Below, in pieces: positions 37,567-45,586 of a DNA stretch of 64,000 nucleotides (position 1 is the first letter of the stretch; the number at the start of each line of letters is the position of its first letter). The stretch is taken from assembly GCF_027923385.1 (NCBI RefSeq), contig NZ_BSEC01000001.1:2802501-2866500 (forward strand). Direction: 5' to 3'. Source of the stretch: Methylocystis echinoides (GTDB lineage Bacteria; Pseudomonadota; Alphaproteobacteria; Rhizobiales; Beijerinckiaceae). The translations under genes and the position numbers were made by a program. The notes under the pieces were generated by a model, which was not told the DNA's origin, made no database searches, and saw nothing but the letters and a program-made list of their open reading frames with translations.

Positions 37567-38268
37567 ATGAAAACACGAAATATTTTCTCCCTGCTCGCGT
37601 TTGCTTACGCAGTGGCGAGCGGCGCTCCGGCTTTGGCGCTGAGCAGCCCGCAGATCGGGGCGAGTGGGCAGACCTATGCGTCCGGCACATTGCAATGTGC
37701 GCTCAATCCGACGGCCGGCATGTCGCCAATGGTTCAAGCCGGTTTATACAATCCGAAAAAGAACACCAGCGGGACGGTTGTTCTGAATGGCGCCCAAGTC
37801 GCCTCGGTCGCATTCCTCAGCCCGGACGCCACTGTGTGGCTTGTAAATGGTCTGAACACGGTGGCTGTAAGTATCCTGAGAGGACTGAGTGACAGCTATT
37901 CATTCGACGCCAGTCCTTCGACTGCATGGAACCAGCCGAACGTCTGCATCCCGGACACCAGAGGCAATACCATCAACGGCGCCCTGGAATACGCGGCGAG
38001 CTCCAAGTCCTATGCGACGGTGACGCCGGGTTGCGCGCTCAATCCCGCGAGCGGGCAGCCGCAGCCGTATGTCAACCTGTTCGACAACGGTAGTTACGTG
38101 CTCAATGTCTCCATCAATAACGCGCCGCTTACTCAGTTGGGTTCGAGAAGAAGAAGCACCCCCGTCTTTCTGGCCCCGGGCTGGAACATCATCCTGGCCG
38201 CCAATGGGACGTTATCTACCGACACCTACGTGCGGAATGGTGGCGCAGGAACATGCACGCTACCCTGA
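37567..38268 (+). CDS. Secreted protein with two internal repeats
   Basis: This 233-residue protein has a signal peptide (residues 1-24, ending APALALSS). The mature part has two related halves. The first has TLQCALNPTAGMSPMVQAGL and later VWLVNGLNTVAVSI. The second has TPGCALNPASGQPQPYVNLF and later GWNIILAANGTLS. Each has a C-A-L-N-P start and a Gly-x-Asn-x-x-x-x end, and the Cys residues may pair. I recognise no family. It is probably periplasmic or extracellular. Confidence 0.6.
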   Translation: MKTRNIFSLLAFAYAVASGAPALALSSPQIGASGQTYASGTLQCALNPTAGMSPMVQAGLYNPKKNTSGTVVLNGAQVASVAFLSPDATVWLVNGLNTVAVSILRGLSDSYSFDASPSTAWNQPNVCIPDTRGNTINGALEYAASSKSYATVTPGCALNPASGQPQPYVNLFDNGSYVLNVSINNAPLTQLGSRRRSTPVFLAPGWNIILAANGTLSTDTYVRNGGAGTCTLP

Positions 38269-38673
38269 AGGCAATCACCTGAAGGCTCGTTCGCCCAACG
38301 GCGAGCAAAGAGGACGCCCGAGTCGGAAGGAGCGCGGTTGAAATCCGAACCTTTCCGCTTTGGCAATCCGACATTCGCGCGCGCCGACATTCGCGCGCGG
38401 GTCGGCATCATCGCCGCCTGCGCGCTTTGTCGCTGCGCGCACCGTCTCGACAACGATCCGGTCGTCGTCAGCGGTCGCGCTGCAGCGTGAAGAATGGCGT
38501 TTCATTACCCGCCAAGTTCGACCGCGTTACCTCCGCTCTCCCTTCTCGCAAAAGGCGTCGGCCATCTTGGCCGTCGCCGATCGTTGCGCGGCGCGCTCGA
38601 TCGAAGCGGTTTGATCGCTTGTGATATATATCTCACCTTCACGGTTCCATGATTTCAGCCGGAAGAAACGCCG
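38269..38673. other. Gene-free stretch before the copper ATPase
   Basis: About 400 bp with overlapping short frames on both strands that lack starts, ribosome sites or recognisable domains. The last 60 bp are AT-rich (GATATATATCTCACC), consistent with a promoter for the P-type ATPase. Confidence 0.4.
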
Positions 38674-40902
38674 ATGACTCAGGATCGCCACATCGATCAC
38701 GCCGGCCACGCACATCATCATGAACATGAGGGACGACATCCTGCGCCCGGCGACGCGCAACCGGCTGGGCCGCCGACGGGACCCGTCGTCTACACCTGCC
38801 CCATGCACCCGCAAATCCGCCAGCCTGCCCCCGGCAACTGCCCGATCTGCGGGATGACCCTGGAGCCGCTGGTCACGACGATGGAGGCGCACCCAAGCGC
38901 CGAACTCACGGATATGACGCGACGCTTCTGGATCGGCCTCGCGCTGACTGTTCCGGTTTTCATTTTGGAGATGGGCGGGCACTTCCTCGAACTTCACCGC
39001 TACGTCGCACCACAGCTTTCCAGCTGGGCGCAGTTCGCCCTCGCGAGTCCGGTGGTTTTATGGGCGGGATGGCCTTTCTTCCTGCGGGGGGCGCAGTCGC
39101 TTCTGACCAGAAGCCTCAACATGTTCACGCTGATCGCCATGGGGACCGGCGTCGCGTGGATCTACAGCGTCGTCGCAACCTTTGCGCCTCACCTCTTCCC
39201 ACCCGCCTTCCACTCCGCCGATGGCTCCGTGCCGATCTATTTCGAGGCGGCGGCGGTCATCACCGTGCTGGTGCTGCTCGGCCAGGTCCTCGAATTGAGA
39301 GCCAGAGAGCAGACCGGCGGCGCCATTCGCGCCCTGCTCAACCTCGCGCCCGTGACGGCGACGCGGGTGCGGGACGATGCGTCCGACGAAGAGGTGGCTC
39401 TGGAACAGGTCCGTGTCGGCGACCCGCTGAGAGTGCGCCCGGGCGAGAAAACACCCGTCGACGGCGTCCTCGTCGAAGGGCGCAGCACAGTCGATGAATC
39501 CATGGTCACCGGCGAGTCCATGCCCGTGACGAAAAGCGTGGGCGACAAGGTTATCGGCGGGACGCTCAATCAGACCGGCAGCTTCATCATGCGCGCGGAA
39601 AAGGTGGGCAGCGATACGATGCTGTCGCGCATCGTCGCCATGGTCGCCGCCGCCCAGCGCAGCCGGGCCCCCATTCAGCGCCTCGCGGATCAGGTTTCCG
39701 GATGGTTTGTGCCGCTTGTGATCCTTGCCGCCATCCTCGCCTTCGCCGCCTGGGCGCTTTGGGGGCCGGAGCCGCGCATGAGCTACGGACTCATCGCCGC
39801 CGTCTCGGTTCTCATCATCGCCTGCCCATGCGCGCTTGGCCTTGCGACGCCCATGTCGATCATGGTCGGCGTTGGCCGAGGCGCTCAGTTCGGCGTGCTG
39901 ATCAAGAATGCAGAAGCGCTGGAGCGGTTCGAAAAGGTCGATACGCTCGTGATCGACAAGACCGGCACGCTCACCGAGGGAAGGCCCAGGGTCACGGCGA
40001 TCCGCCCGGTTGCCGGGCTTGATGAAAAGGAACTGCTGACACTCGCCGCGAGTCTCGAGCGGGCGAGCGAACATCCGCTGGCTCAGGCCATCATGGAAGC
40101 CGCGAGCGCAAGTGGGCTCACGCTTCGCGCTGCGACGGATTTCGACGCGCCGGTCGGCAGAGGCGTCACCGGCCGTGTCGGCGCGCAGACAGTCGTCATC
40201 GGCAATCAGCGCATTCTCGCGGAGCGCGACATAGACACCCGCGAACTCGACAGGGAAGCAGACCGGTTGCGGGAGGACGGCGCGACGGTGATCTTTGTGG
40301 CCGTCGACAAACGGCTCGCCGGCCTCATCGCCGTCGCCGACCCGATCAAGGACGCGACGTCCGGCGCACTTCAGGCGCTTCTTGCGGACGGCGTCTCCGT
40401 CGTCATGCTGACTGGCGACAACTGGACGTCAGCGCGAGCCGTGGCGAAACGCCTGGGCATCACGGAAGTCGAAGCCGAGGTTCTTCCCGAGGACAAGAGC
40501 AAGATTGTCACTCGCCTGCGTGAGGCAGGGCGCATCGTCGCCATGGCTGGCGACGGCGTCAACGACGCCCCCGCGCTCGCCGCCGCAGATGTCGGCGTCG
40601 CCATGGGAACGGGGACGGATGTCGCGATCGAGAGCGCCGGCGTCACCCTGCTCAAGGGCGACCTTCGCGGGATCGTGCGCGGACGGCGCCTGTCGCGCGC
40701 GACAATGCGGAACATCCGCGAGAACCTCTTCTTCGCTTTCATCTACAACGCGGCCGGCGTGCCCATCGCCGCCGGGGCGCTCTATCCGACTTTTGGCCTG
40801 CTTCTCTCTCCGACAATCGCCGCCGCCGCGATGGCGTTGTCCTCCGTCAGCGTCATCGCCAACTCGCTGCGTCTGCGCCGGACGAGGATCGACGCCAGCT
40901 GA
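38674..40902 (+). CDS. Copper-type P1B-ATPase with N-terminal heavy-metal-binding domain
   Basis: This 742-residue heavy-metal ATPase probably exports Cu(I) from the cytosol. The N terminus is His-rich ([20 protein letters not shown]). A small CxxC domain follows, [20 protein letters not shown], in place of the ferredoxin-like HMA domain. The membrane metal site is [15 protein letters not shown]. The phosphorylation site is DKTGTLTEG, the HP motif SEHPLAQAI, and the hinge [20 protein letters not shown]. The actuator loop is [13 protein letters not shown] and the YN..G pattern in the last helices ([11 protein letters not shown]) fit the P1B-1 copper group. A His-rich secreted peptide follows. 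Confidence 0.92.
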   Translation: MTQDRHIDHAGHAHHHEHEGRHPAPGDAQPAGPPTGPVVYTCPMHPQIRQPAPGNCPICGMTLEPLVTTMEAHPSAELTDMTRRFWIGLALTVPVFILEMGGHFLELHRYVAPQLSSWAQFALASPVVLWAGWPFFLRGAQSLLTRSLNMFTLIAMGTGVAWIYSVVATFAPHLFPPAFHSADGSVPIYFEAAAVITVLVLLGQVLELRAREQTGGAIRALLNLAPVTATRVRDDASDEEVALEQVRVGDPLRVRPGEKTPVDGVLVEGRSTVDESMVTGESMPVTKSVGDKVIGGTLNQTGSFIMRAEKVGSDTMLSRIVAMVAAAQRSRAPIQRLADQVSGWFVPLVILAAILAFAAWALWGPEPRMSYGLIAAVSVLIIACPCALGLATPMSIMVGVGRGAQFGVLIKNAEALERFEKVDTLVIDKTGTLTEGRPRVTAIRPVAGLDEKELLTLAASLERASEHPLAQAIMEAASASGLTLRAATDFDAPVGRGVTGRVGAQTVVIGNQRILAERDIDTRELDREADRLREDGATVIFVAVDKRLAGLIAVADPIKDATSGALQALLADGVSVVMLTGDNWTSARAVAKRLGITEVEAEVLPEDKSKIVTRLREAGRIVAMAGDGVNDAPALAAADVGVAMGTGTDVAIESAGVTLLKGDLRGIVRGRRLSRATMRNIRENLFFAFIYNAAGVPIAAGALYPTFGLLLSPTIAAAAMALSSVSVIANSLRLRRTRIDAS

Positions 40903-41035
40903 GCCGCGTCAGTCTTGGTGGCGTCGCTCAAAGATAAGTAGAATCCCCAGCTCCCGCTCGAGGCGCGTGGTCGGAAAATCTGCGCGGGTTTCGGCCCGCC
41001 GGCAAAAAACAATTCCGGCGACAGGGCAGGAAGAC

Positions 41036-41248
41036 ATGAAGAAGCTCGCGTCGTTGATCGCCGTTCTGACATTTTCCGCCACCCTTCCTGCGGCGGCGCA
41101 CCCATCTTACGCGCAACCAAACAGGCCCGACATCGGCGGTCACTCCCGGCACATGCACCGGGACTGGAGTCAACAGCTTGGGCAGCACACACACAACGCC
41201 TGCTGGGAGTGGGACCTGGAAAGGGGTTGGGTCTGGATTTGCCATTAA
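41036..41248 (+). CDS. Small secreted His/Trp-rich protein downstream of the copper ATPase
   Basis: This 70-residue protein is translated from ATG 41036 after an AGGA site. A signal peptide covers residues 1-25 (LASLIAVLTFSATLPAAAHP). The mature peptide has SRHMHRDWSQQLGQHTHNAC and ends WEWDLERGWVWICH. Six His, two Cys and one Met in 45 residues suggest metal binding in the periplasm. It lies 133 bp past the ATPase gene on the same strand. No known family is recognised. A copper-chaperone role is only an inference from composition and place. Confidence 0.65.
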   Translation: MKKLASLIAVLTFSATLPAAAHPSYAQPNRPDIGGHSRHMHRDWSQQLGQHTHNACWEWDLERGWVWICH

Positions 41249-41512
41249 GGGTGCAACGATTTCCAGAGGTCAATTGATCTGGCTGTCGCCCCGACAGGTC
41301 AGTTTTGACGGCGCGCGCGCAATTTTGTGCGTCGCGTACGGGGCGGTGTTCAATGGCCGAAGCCGAACCGCTTAATGAAATAGCCATTACACCGGAAAAA
41401 GCATTCGCTCGCATTATTGAGCCGCCCCAGCTGCCGACCCAGTGTCAGCGCCACCACTGCGGCTCAATCGAAAACGACGCTATTCGATGTCACACGAATA
41501 CGCCGATCCCCT

Positions 41513-42742
41513 TCAACGCTGGTCAGGCGAAAGGGAATAGGTGATCTTTTGCAGATTTCTGGAGAGACTCGTGGTCATGGTTTTCATGACCTGACCGATC
41601 GCTGCAATCGGATTGGACGACCGCGCCGTACGCGCATGCGCCAGCGCGCCCGCGCGCGCCGCCGGACGCCTATCGGGTCGCCGCGCCGCGTCCTCCCGCG
41701 CCGCTACGTAATGCAATTTCGGATGCGTATCGTGAGCGGGCGTTGCGTCGTCCGTGCGCCCCGTCTCCTTCACACTTGCATGCTGTTCGACACTATTCGA
41801 GGCCGCAGGTTCACTGGCCGTCAGAGCGCTCTGTTGCGTCGACGGCGGCGCGGCCTGCCTTTCGACACGGGCTGCGGTTACATCAGCGACAGCCTCCCGT
41901 GTGTCGATCATATCATCCGGGCTCGCGTGACGCAGGACGAGCGCCAAGGCGATCCCGGCCGCGACGACGCCCGCAATTTGCCTGCCGCGCGGTGGATGAT
42001 GTCGTCTGGCGCGCATGACCGGCAGGACGACTGGCAGCCTGGCGACAGGAACAGGCGGCGCACAAGGCACGACGGACGACAACGCGTCCTGCGTTGCTTC
42101 TTCGACAGGCGCCGTCTCGAATATCGGCGCAGCAGTCTCAGCCGGTTCAGCCTCACGCTCGGGCCAGAAGACATCCGCCTCCGGCGTCGGACGATCGAGC
42201 AATTGCTGCTCCACCCGCGTCCGCCAGAACTCATAGCCTTCGCCCGGATCGGCGAAGAGCGCTTCCGATTTCAGAAACAACTCGGACGCGATGCGCATTC
42301 GAATCGCAGAGTGGCTGACGCCCGCTTCGAGCGCGACCTCGCCGCAATCGAAGAAATAGGTCTCGGAGAGTTGCAGCGAAACGGCAAGGCCAGCCCCGCT
42401 CCGACTGACCGTGATCGGCATTCTCACGCCCAGCAGGAAGGCGCGGATCAGCGCGGCGCGCGCGCCATCCCGCAGATGCGCGTCCGGCTCCAGAAGCTCG
42501 AAAGCGAAACGCAATGGCAGTCGATCCATCGGAAGATCGGCGCCTTCGACATAGGCTCTGTCGAATTCCACGATGAACCGAAGCCCGCCTGCAAAACCAA
42601 TGGTATAGCAGTAGCGAGGATTGCCGGCGTCCGACCGTTCCGCCCTGCGTATCATTGGCGGCAGGATGAAATTACGCCCCACCAATTGATAAAGATCACG
42701 GCAGGCCGCGCCAAGATCGTCACTATCGTCGGTCGAGGTCAT
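41513..42742 (-). CDS. Membrane-anchored protein of unknown function
   Basis: This 409-residue protein has an N-terminal domain (1-195) with RYCYTIGFAGGLRFIVEFDR, a region rich in strands, and ISTR-like helices near AGVSHSAIRMRIASELFL. A low-complexity acidic linker follows. One membrane helix (GRQIAGVVAAGIALALVLRH, about 255-275) then leads to a disordered Ala/Thr/Arg-rich tail. This suggests a cytoplasmic sensor-like domain tethered to the membrane. I do not recognise the family. It converges on the copper peptide and is divergent from the response regulator. Confidence 0.55.
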   Translation of the reverse strand: MTSTDDSDDLGAACRDLYQLVGRNFILPPMIRRAERSDAGNPRYCYTIGFAGGLRFIVEFDRAYVEGADLPMDRLPLRFAFELLEPDAHLRDGARAALIRAFLLGVRMPITVSRSGAGLAVSLQLSETYFFDCGEVALEAGVSHSAIRMRIASELFLKSEALFADPGEGYEFWRTRVEQQLLDRPTPEADVFWPEREAEPAETAAPIFETAPVEEATQDALSSVVPCAPPVPVARLPVVLPVMRARRHHPPRGRQIAGVVAAGIALALVLRHASPDDMIDTREAVADVTAARVERQAAPPSTQQSALTASEPAASNSVEQHASVKETGRTDDATPAHDTHPKLHYVAAREDAARRPDRRPAARAGALAHARTARSSNPIAAIGQVMKTMTTSLSRNLQKITYSLSPDQR

Positions 42743-42918
42743 CGTTTTCCCGGTGCGAAAATCAGACTTTAATAATCCAGTTCAGCTTCGTCTCGCAAAA
42801 CGGGCAAAAGGATGGCGCGCCTCAAGCGGTCGCGCATTACTTTTGCGAAGCCACAGATCGCTCTCGCGCATCGCTGCGCCCTTCCCCGCAAGGTCCGCGC
42901 TCCTCATTGCGGAACTGA

Positions 42919-42946
42919 TTGAAAATTACCTGACTCGATGTTAGAT
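42919..42946 (+). promoter_or_regulatory. Candidate sigma-70 promoter of the response regulator
   Basis: TTGAAA, 16 bases, TTAGAT, ending about 40 bp before the TTG start at 42987. Composition is AT-rich compared with the surrounding DNA. Confidence 0.35.
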
Positions 42947-42986
42947 TGATGAATGTCATCGTCCGCGCCTGATTTAAAGGATTAAC

Positions 42987-43775
42987 TTGAATTCCGCGTC
43001 GAATGCTCAGACCAAAACGCGAAAGCAAGGCATTTTGATTGTCGACCGCGATCACGGCGTCCGCTCTGCGCTCGGAGCCTATTTCAGCGGCGTCGGATTC
43101 TCTGCTTTCGAAGCCGCCACGCGTGACGAAGCCCTGTCGATTATCGGCAAGGAGGCGCCGAGTCTGATCATCATCGATCTTCAGCTCGACAATTACGACG
43201 GATTCATGGTGATTTCGGAGTTGCGGCAATTGTCGGACGCGCCCATCATCGTGACCGCGGCCGACTATGATGAGATCGACAAGATATCGGCGCTCGAAGG
43301 CGGAGCCGACGATTATATCCACAAGAATTGCAAACCGAGAGAGCTCCTGGCCCATGTCAGGGCGCGTCTGCGCCGCTACAACCTCCAGAGGGAAGCGACA
43401 GCCGCCAGCGAGGTGACGTGGAGCGACGCCATTGTCGGGCGCGCCCTGGACCCCTCCCGCGCTTTCAAATTCGACGCGTTCATCTATCCGGGACTCGGCT
43501 ACGATCTCAAGACGCACGACGGAAAAGAGATCTCTCTATCCGCCCGGGAGCTGAGCTTCCTGCGGCTTCTGGCTGAAAACGCGCAGCAGCACGTTCCCTT
43601 CGAGGAAATTGCGCTTCACATCTATCGGGGCCAGGAAAATGTGGAGCGGCGGACTTCCGTCATGGTGAGCCGCTTGAGAAGCAAGCTGGAGCCTCACACG
43701 CAGACGCATCCCATCATCGTCTGCAAGCCCAACGTTGGCTACAAGCTGAACGTTGCGGTAAAAAGCGCGGCTTAG
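42987..43775 (+). CDS. OmpR/PhoB-type response regulator, TTG start
   Basis: This 262-residue DNA-binding regulator has a receiver domain (GILIVDRDHGVRSALGAYFS, phospho-acceptor Asp in SLIIIDLQLDNYDGF, Thr in APIIVTAADYDE, Lys in HKNCKPRELL). A 40-residue linker leads to a winged-helix output (ELSFLRLLAENAQQHVPFEE, NVERRTSVMVSRLRSKLE, CKPNVGYKLNV). The usual second acidic residue of the DD/DE pair is present as VDRD. The start is TTG 42987 preceded by AAAGGA. No histidine kinase gene is adjacent. Its neighbours are the copper region and, on the other strand, the xox cluster; a regulatory link to either is only a guess. Confidence 0.88.
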   Translation: MNSASNAQTKTRKQGILIVDRDHGVRSALGAYFSGVGFSAFEAATRDEALSIIGKEAPSLIIIDLQLDNYDGFMVISELRQLSDAPIIVTAADYDEIDKISALEGGADDYIHKNCKPRELLAHVRARLRRYNLQREATAASEVTWSDAIVGRALDPSRAFKFDAFIYPGLGYDLKTHDGKEISLSARELSFLRLLAENAQQHVPFEEIALHIYRGQENVERRTSVMVSRLRSKLEPHTQTHPIIVCKPNVGYKLNVAVKSAA

Positions 43776-43799
43776 CTTCGCACTATTGCGGCGCTCGAC

Positions 43800-43837
43800 T
43801 CCCGCGTGACCCTGCATGGGGCGATTGTCACGCGGGA
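43800..43837. terminator. Perfect inverted repeat between converging genes
   Basis: TCCCGCGTGAC and GTCACGCGGGA form an 11-bp perfect stem with a 16-nt loop, 25 bases past the regulator stop. Being symmetrical, it could end transcription from both sides. It has no T-run. Confidence 0.6.
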
Positions 43838-43861
43838 GGAGCGCCGCTCAACAGCCTTGCT

Positions 43862-44074
43862 TCACCGGGTCGATTGGTTTGACCCGGCGTTGCTTTGGCT
43901 ATTGGTCGTTTGTCCCTGAGTTCCCGCCGAAGCGCCGCTCCGGGACGTCGTCTGTCCCGTCGCGCCGCTCTGATCGCAAAAGCGCATGCCGCGACCGAGA
44001 TCTGCACAATTGCCGGCGAATGCGGGGGCAGACAGGCCCGCGGCGAACATGATCGCCAGAACCATCCTATTCAT
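43862..44074 (-). CDS. Small secreted Ser/Gln/Thr-rich protein
   Basis: This 70-residue protein has a clear signal peptide (MVLAIMFAAGLSAPAFAGNC). The mature part has two Cys (GNCADLGRGMRFCDQ) and a low-complexity tail (SGASAGTQGQTTNSQSNAGS). It lies 53 bp past the pqqA-like gene on the same strand and may be the last gene of the xox unit. No family is recognised. A second hairpin overlaps its last codons (CCGGGTC/GACCCGG). Confidence 0.5.
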   Translation of the reverse strand: MNRMVLAIMFAAGLSAPAFAGNCADLGRGMRFCDQSGATGQTTSRSGASAGTQGQTTNSQSNAGSNQSTR

Positions 44075-44127
44075 TGAAACGATCCTTCCTGTCGACGATC
44101 ACAATGTGTGACGCAAGGCTCTTCCGT

Positions 44128-44205
44128 TCAGATTTCGGCGGACTCGTAACTCGTGATTTCCATGCCGAGGCAGACTTCCGAAAGAATGGGGGTTGACCAG
44201 CTCAT
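44128..44205 (-). CDS. pqqA: PqqA-like precursor peptide
   Basis: This 25-codon frame reads MSWSTPILSEVCLGMEITSY and then ESAEI. It fits the PQQ precursor pattern: a short basic/Trp-Thr-Pro start, then G-M-E-I-x-x-Y, where the Glu and Tyr (residues 16 and 20) spaced by three are the residues that become PQQ. AAGGAG lies 8 bases before the ATG. It sits 50 bp past xoxG on the same strand. The usual pqqBCDE genes are not here, so it is an extra or orphan copy feeding a shared pathway. It falls below normal gene-finder length limits. Confidence 0.82.
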   Translation of the reverse strand: MSWSTPILSEVCLGMEITSYESAEI

Positions 44206-44255
44206 CGCGCTCTTCTCCTTGATTTTGAACAGGGGCTTCAACTCTTCACAGCTTG

Positions 44256-44618
44256 TCAGCGCGGCGGCGAGGTCCACCAGACGACAAACTTCGGCTCGCT
44301 CGGTTTTCCGATCGACGCGAGATAGGCGGCGATGTCGGTGAGGTCATTCGTCGTCGGCGGGTTTGGCGTTTTGGCGAAGTTGATCATCCCATCTTCCCGT
44401 GCGTCGCCCAGCAGCACGGCTTCATAAATATCGCCATACTCCGCGCCGACAATGTTGGGACCCATACCGCCTTTTGCATTGTCGCCATGGCAGCCAACGC
44501 AGTTCCACTTGAACCAGTCGACCCGGCCTCTTTGGGCCGGGGTGAGCGTCTGGGCCTGCGCGAGACTGCCGCCGACGCCCGTCAGCAAGAGGACGCAAAG
44601 GAATTGTGTTATGCGCAT
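44256..44618 (-). CDS. xoxG: c-type cytochrome, XoxG-like electron acceptor
   Basis: This is a 120-residue periplasmic monohaem cytochrome. A signal peptide covers residues 1-22. The haem motif is CVGCH (Cys40, Cys43, His44) in WFKWNCVGCHGDNAKGGMGP. A Met in REDGMINFAKTPNPPTTNDL is the likely sixth ligand. It ends DIAAYLASIGKPSEPKFVVW. Its place after xoxJ and xoxF argues that it takes electrons from the methanol dehydrogenase. It is small for a cytochrome cL, so exact assignment as XoxG rests on gene context. Confidence 0.85.
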   Translation of the reverse strand: MRITQFLCVLLLTGVGGSLAQAQTLTPAQRGRVDWFKWNCVGCHGDNAKGGMGPNIVGAEYGDIYEAVLLGDAREDGMINFAKTPNPPTTNDLTDIAAYLASIGKPSEPKFVVWWTSPPR

Positions 44619-44634
44619 CGGGTGTCCTCCTGAT

Positions 44635-45522
44635 TTATCGGGTCGACGTGCTCGACGCAGGCGACGACGCCTGTTCGATCAACGGTTTCGACGATTGTTC
44701 GGCGACGAGCGGGACGCCGTGCGCTTTCAGAATTTGCTGGATTTCGTCGCCATGGCGCGCCAGTGCGCCGTCCAGCCTGTCGCGCAAGGCGACGTCCGAT
44801 TTCCGCACGCCGATCGACATCGGATAAGTGAATGGTTGCTCCGGCGATTTCGGATCGCCGGCAATCGGCTCAACTTTCAGCGCATCGCCGTAGGGCTTCG
44901 CAAAATAGCCGCCAAACGGACCCCACACGAAAGCGACGTCGATGCGGCCGGTGGCGACCGCCGTCACGATCTCGCCTTGCGGGTTTGCGCTTTCATCTTC
45001 CGCCCACATCGGGAAAAGCTCGAGATGCGCGTCAACGCCGCGTCGGCCCAGGGCCATGGCTGGCGGCGTCGTTGCGCCTTCCTTCCCCACCAGTTGAGCG
45101 CCGATGCGCGCGTCTTTCAGCCAGGCGTCATCGAACGATGTGAAGCGGCGTTGATCGCTCGCCCGCGTGACGGCCACGTATGATGAGACGAAATAGGGTT
45201 TGGTCGTCGCAACGACGCCGAGCGAGGCCGGCACGGTCATGACCGCGTCGCACAACCCCTCCAGCAGAGACCGCCGCAGGAAGCCCTGATGCTCGGGAAA
45301 CCAGAAGAAGTCGAGCTCCATCTGAAGATCCGCCGCGATCACGCGTGCGATCTCATTTTCAAAGCCCGCCAGCGCACGGTTCGAATAAGGGAGGTTAGCC
45401 GGATCAGCGCAGACGGTGAGTTTGTACTTGGCGGAGTCGGTTGCCTCCGCAAACGCGGGCGCACATGACGTCGAGACGCCGATGGCGAACAGTCCTGCGA
45501 GGATATGACGAAGATGGGTCAC
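44635..45522 (-). CDS. xoxJ: XoxJ/MxaJ periplasmic binding-like protein
   Basis: This protein of about 295 residues has a bacterial solute-binding type 3 fold, exported by a signal peptide (HLRHILAGLFAIGVSTSCAP). The mature start YKLTVCADPANLPYSNRALA matches MxaJ/XoxJ, as do EGLCDAVMTVPASLGVVATT and GRIDVAFVWGPFGGYFAKPY. XoxJ is thought to help to activate XoxF. I prefer GTG 45522, preceded by GGAGC and followed directly by the signal peptide; the longer frame from ATG 45606 overlaps xoxF. It ends 17 bases before xoxG. Confidence 0.9.
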   Translation of the reverse strand: MTHLRHILAGLFAIGVSTSCAPAFAEATDSAKYKLTVCADPANLPYSNRALAGFENEIARVIAADLQMELDFFWFPEHQGFLRRSLLEGLCDAVMTVPASLGVVATTKPYFVSSYVAVTRASDQRRFTSFDDAWLKDARIGAQLVGKEGATTPPAMALGRRGVDAHLELFPMWAEDESANPQGEIVTAVATGRIDVAFVWGPFGGYFAKPYGDALKVEPIAGDPKSPEQPFTYPMSIGVRKSDVALRDRLDGALARHGDEIQQILKAHGVPLVAEQSSKPLIEQASSPASSTSTR

Positions 45523-45586
45523 GCTCCAGGCCCTTTCCTTGACAGAAGAGGAAGTTCCGCGCGCGGGCGCGCGCGGCGTTGCTCGG

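Noticed and set aside
38275..38614. Overlapping frames before the copper ATPase
   Set aside because: Both strands are open because of GC bias. Arg/Ser/Ala-rich, no domain, no ribosome site.
41305..41544. Short frame with EIAITPEKAFARIIEP, loosely like a DUF3775 start
   Set aside because: Similarity stops after about 15 residues and the rest is Pro/Cys/His-rich noise. No ribosome site. Could be a decayed gene start, but too weak to list.
43865..43887. CCGGGTC/GACCCGG hairpin as a second terminator
   Set aside because: It overlaps the final codons of the small secreted protein on the minus strand and has no T-run. The perfect repeat at 43800-43837 is the better candidate.
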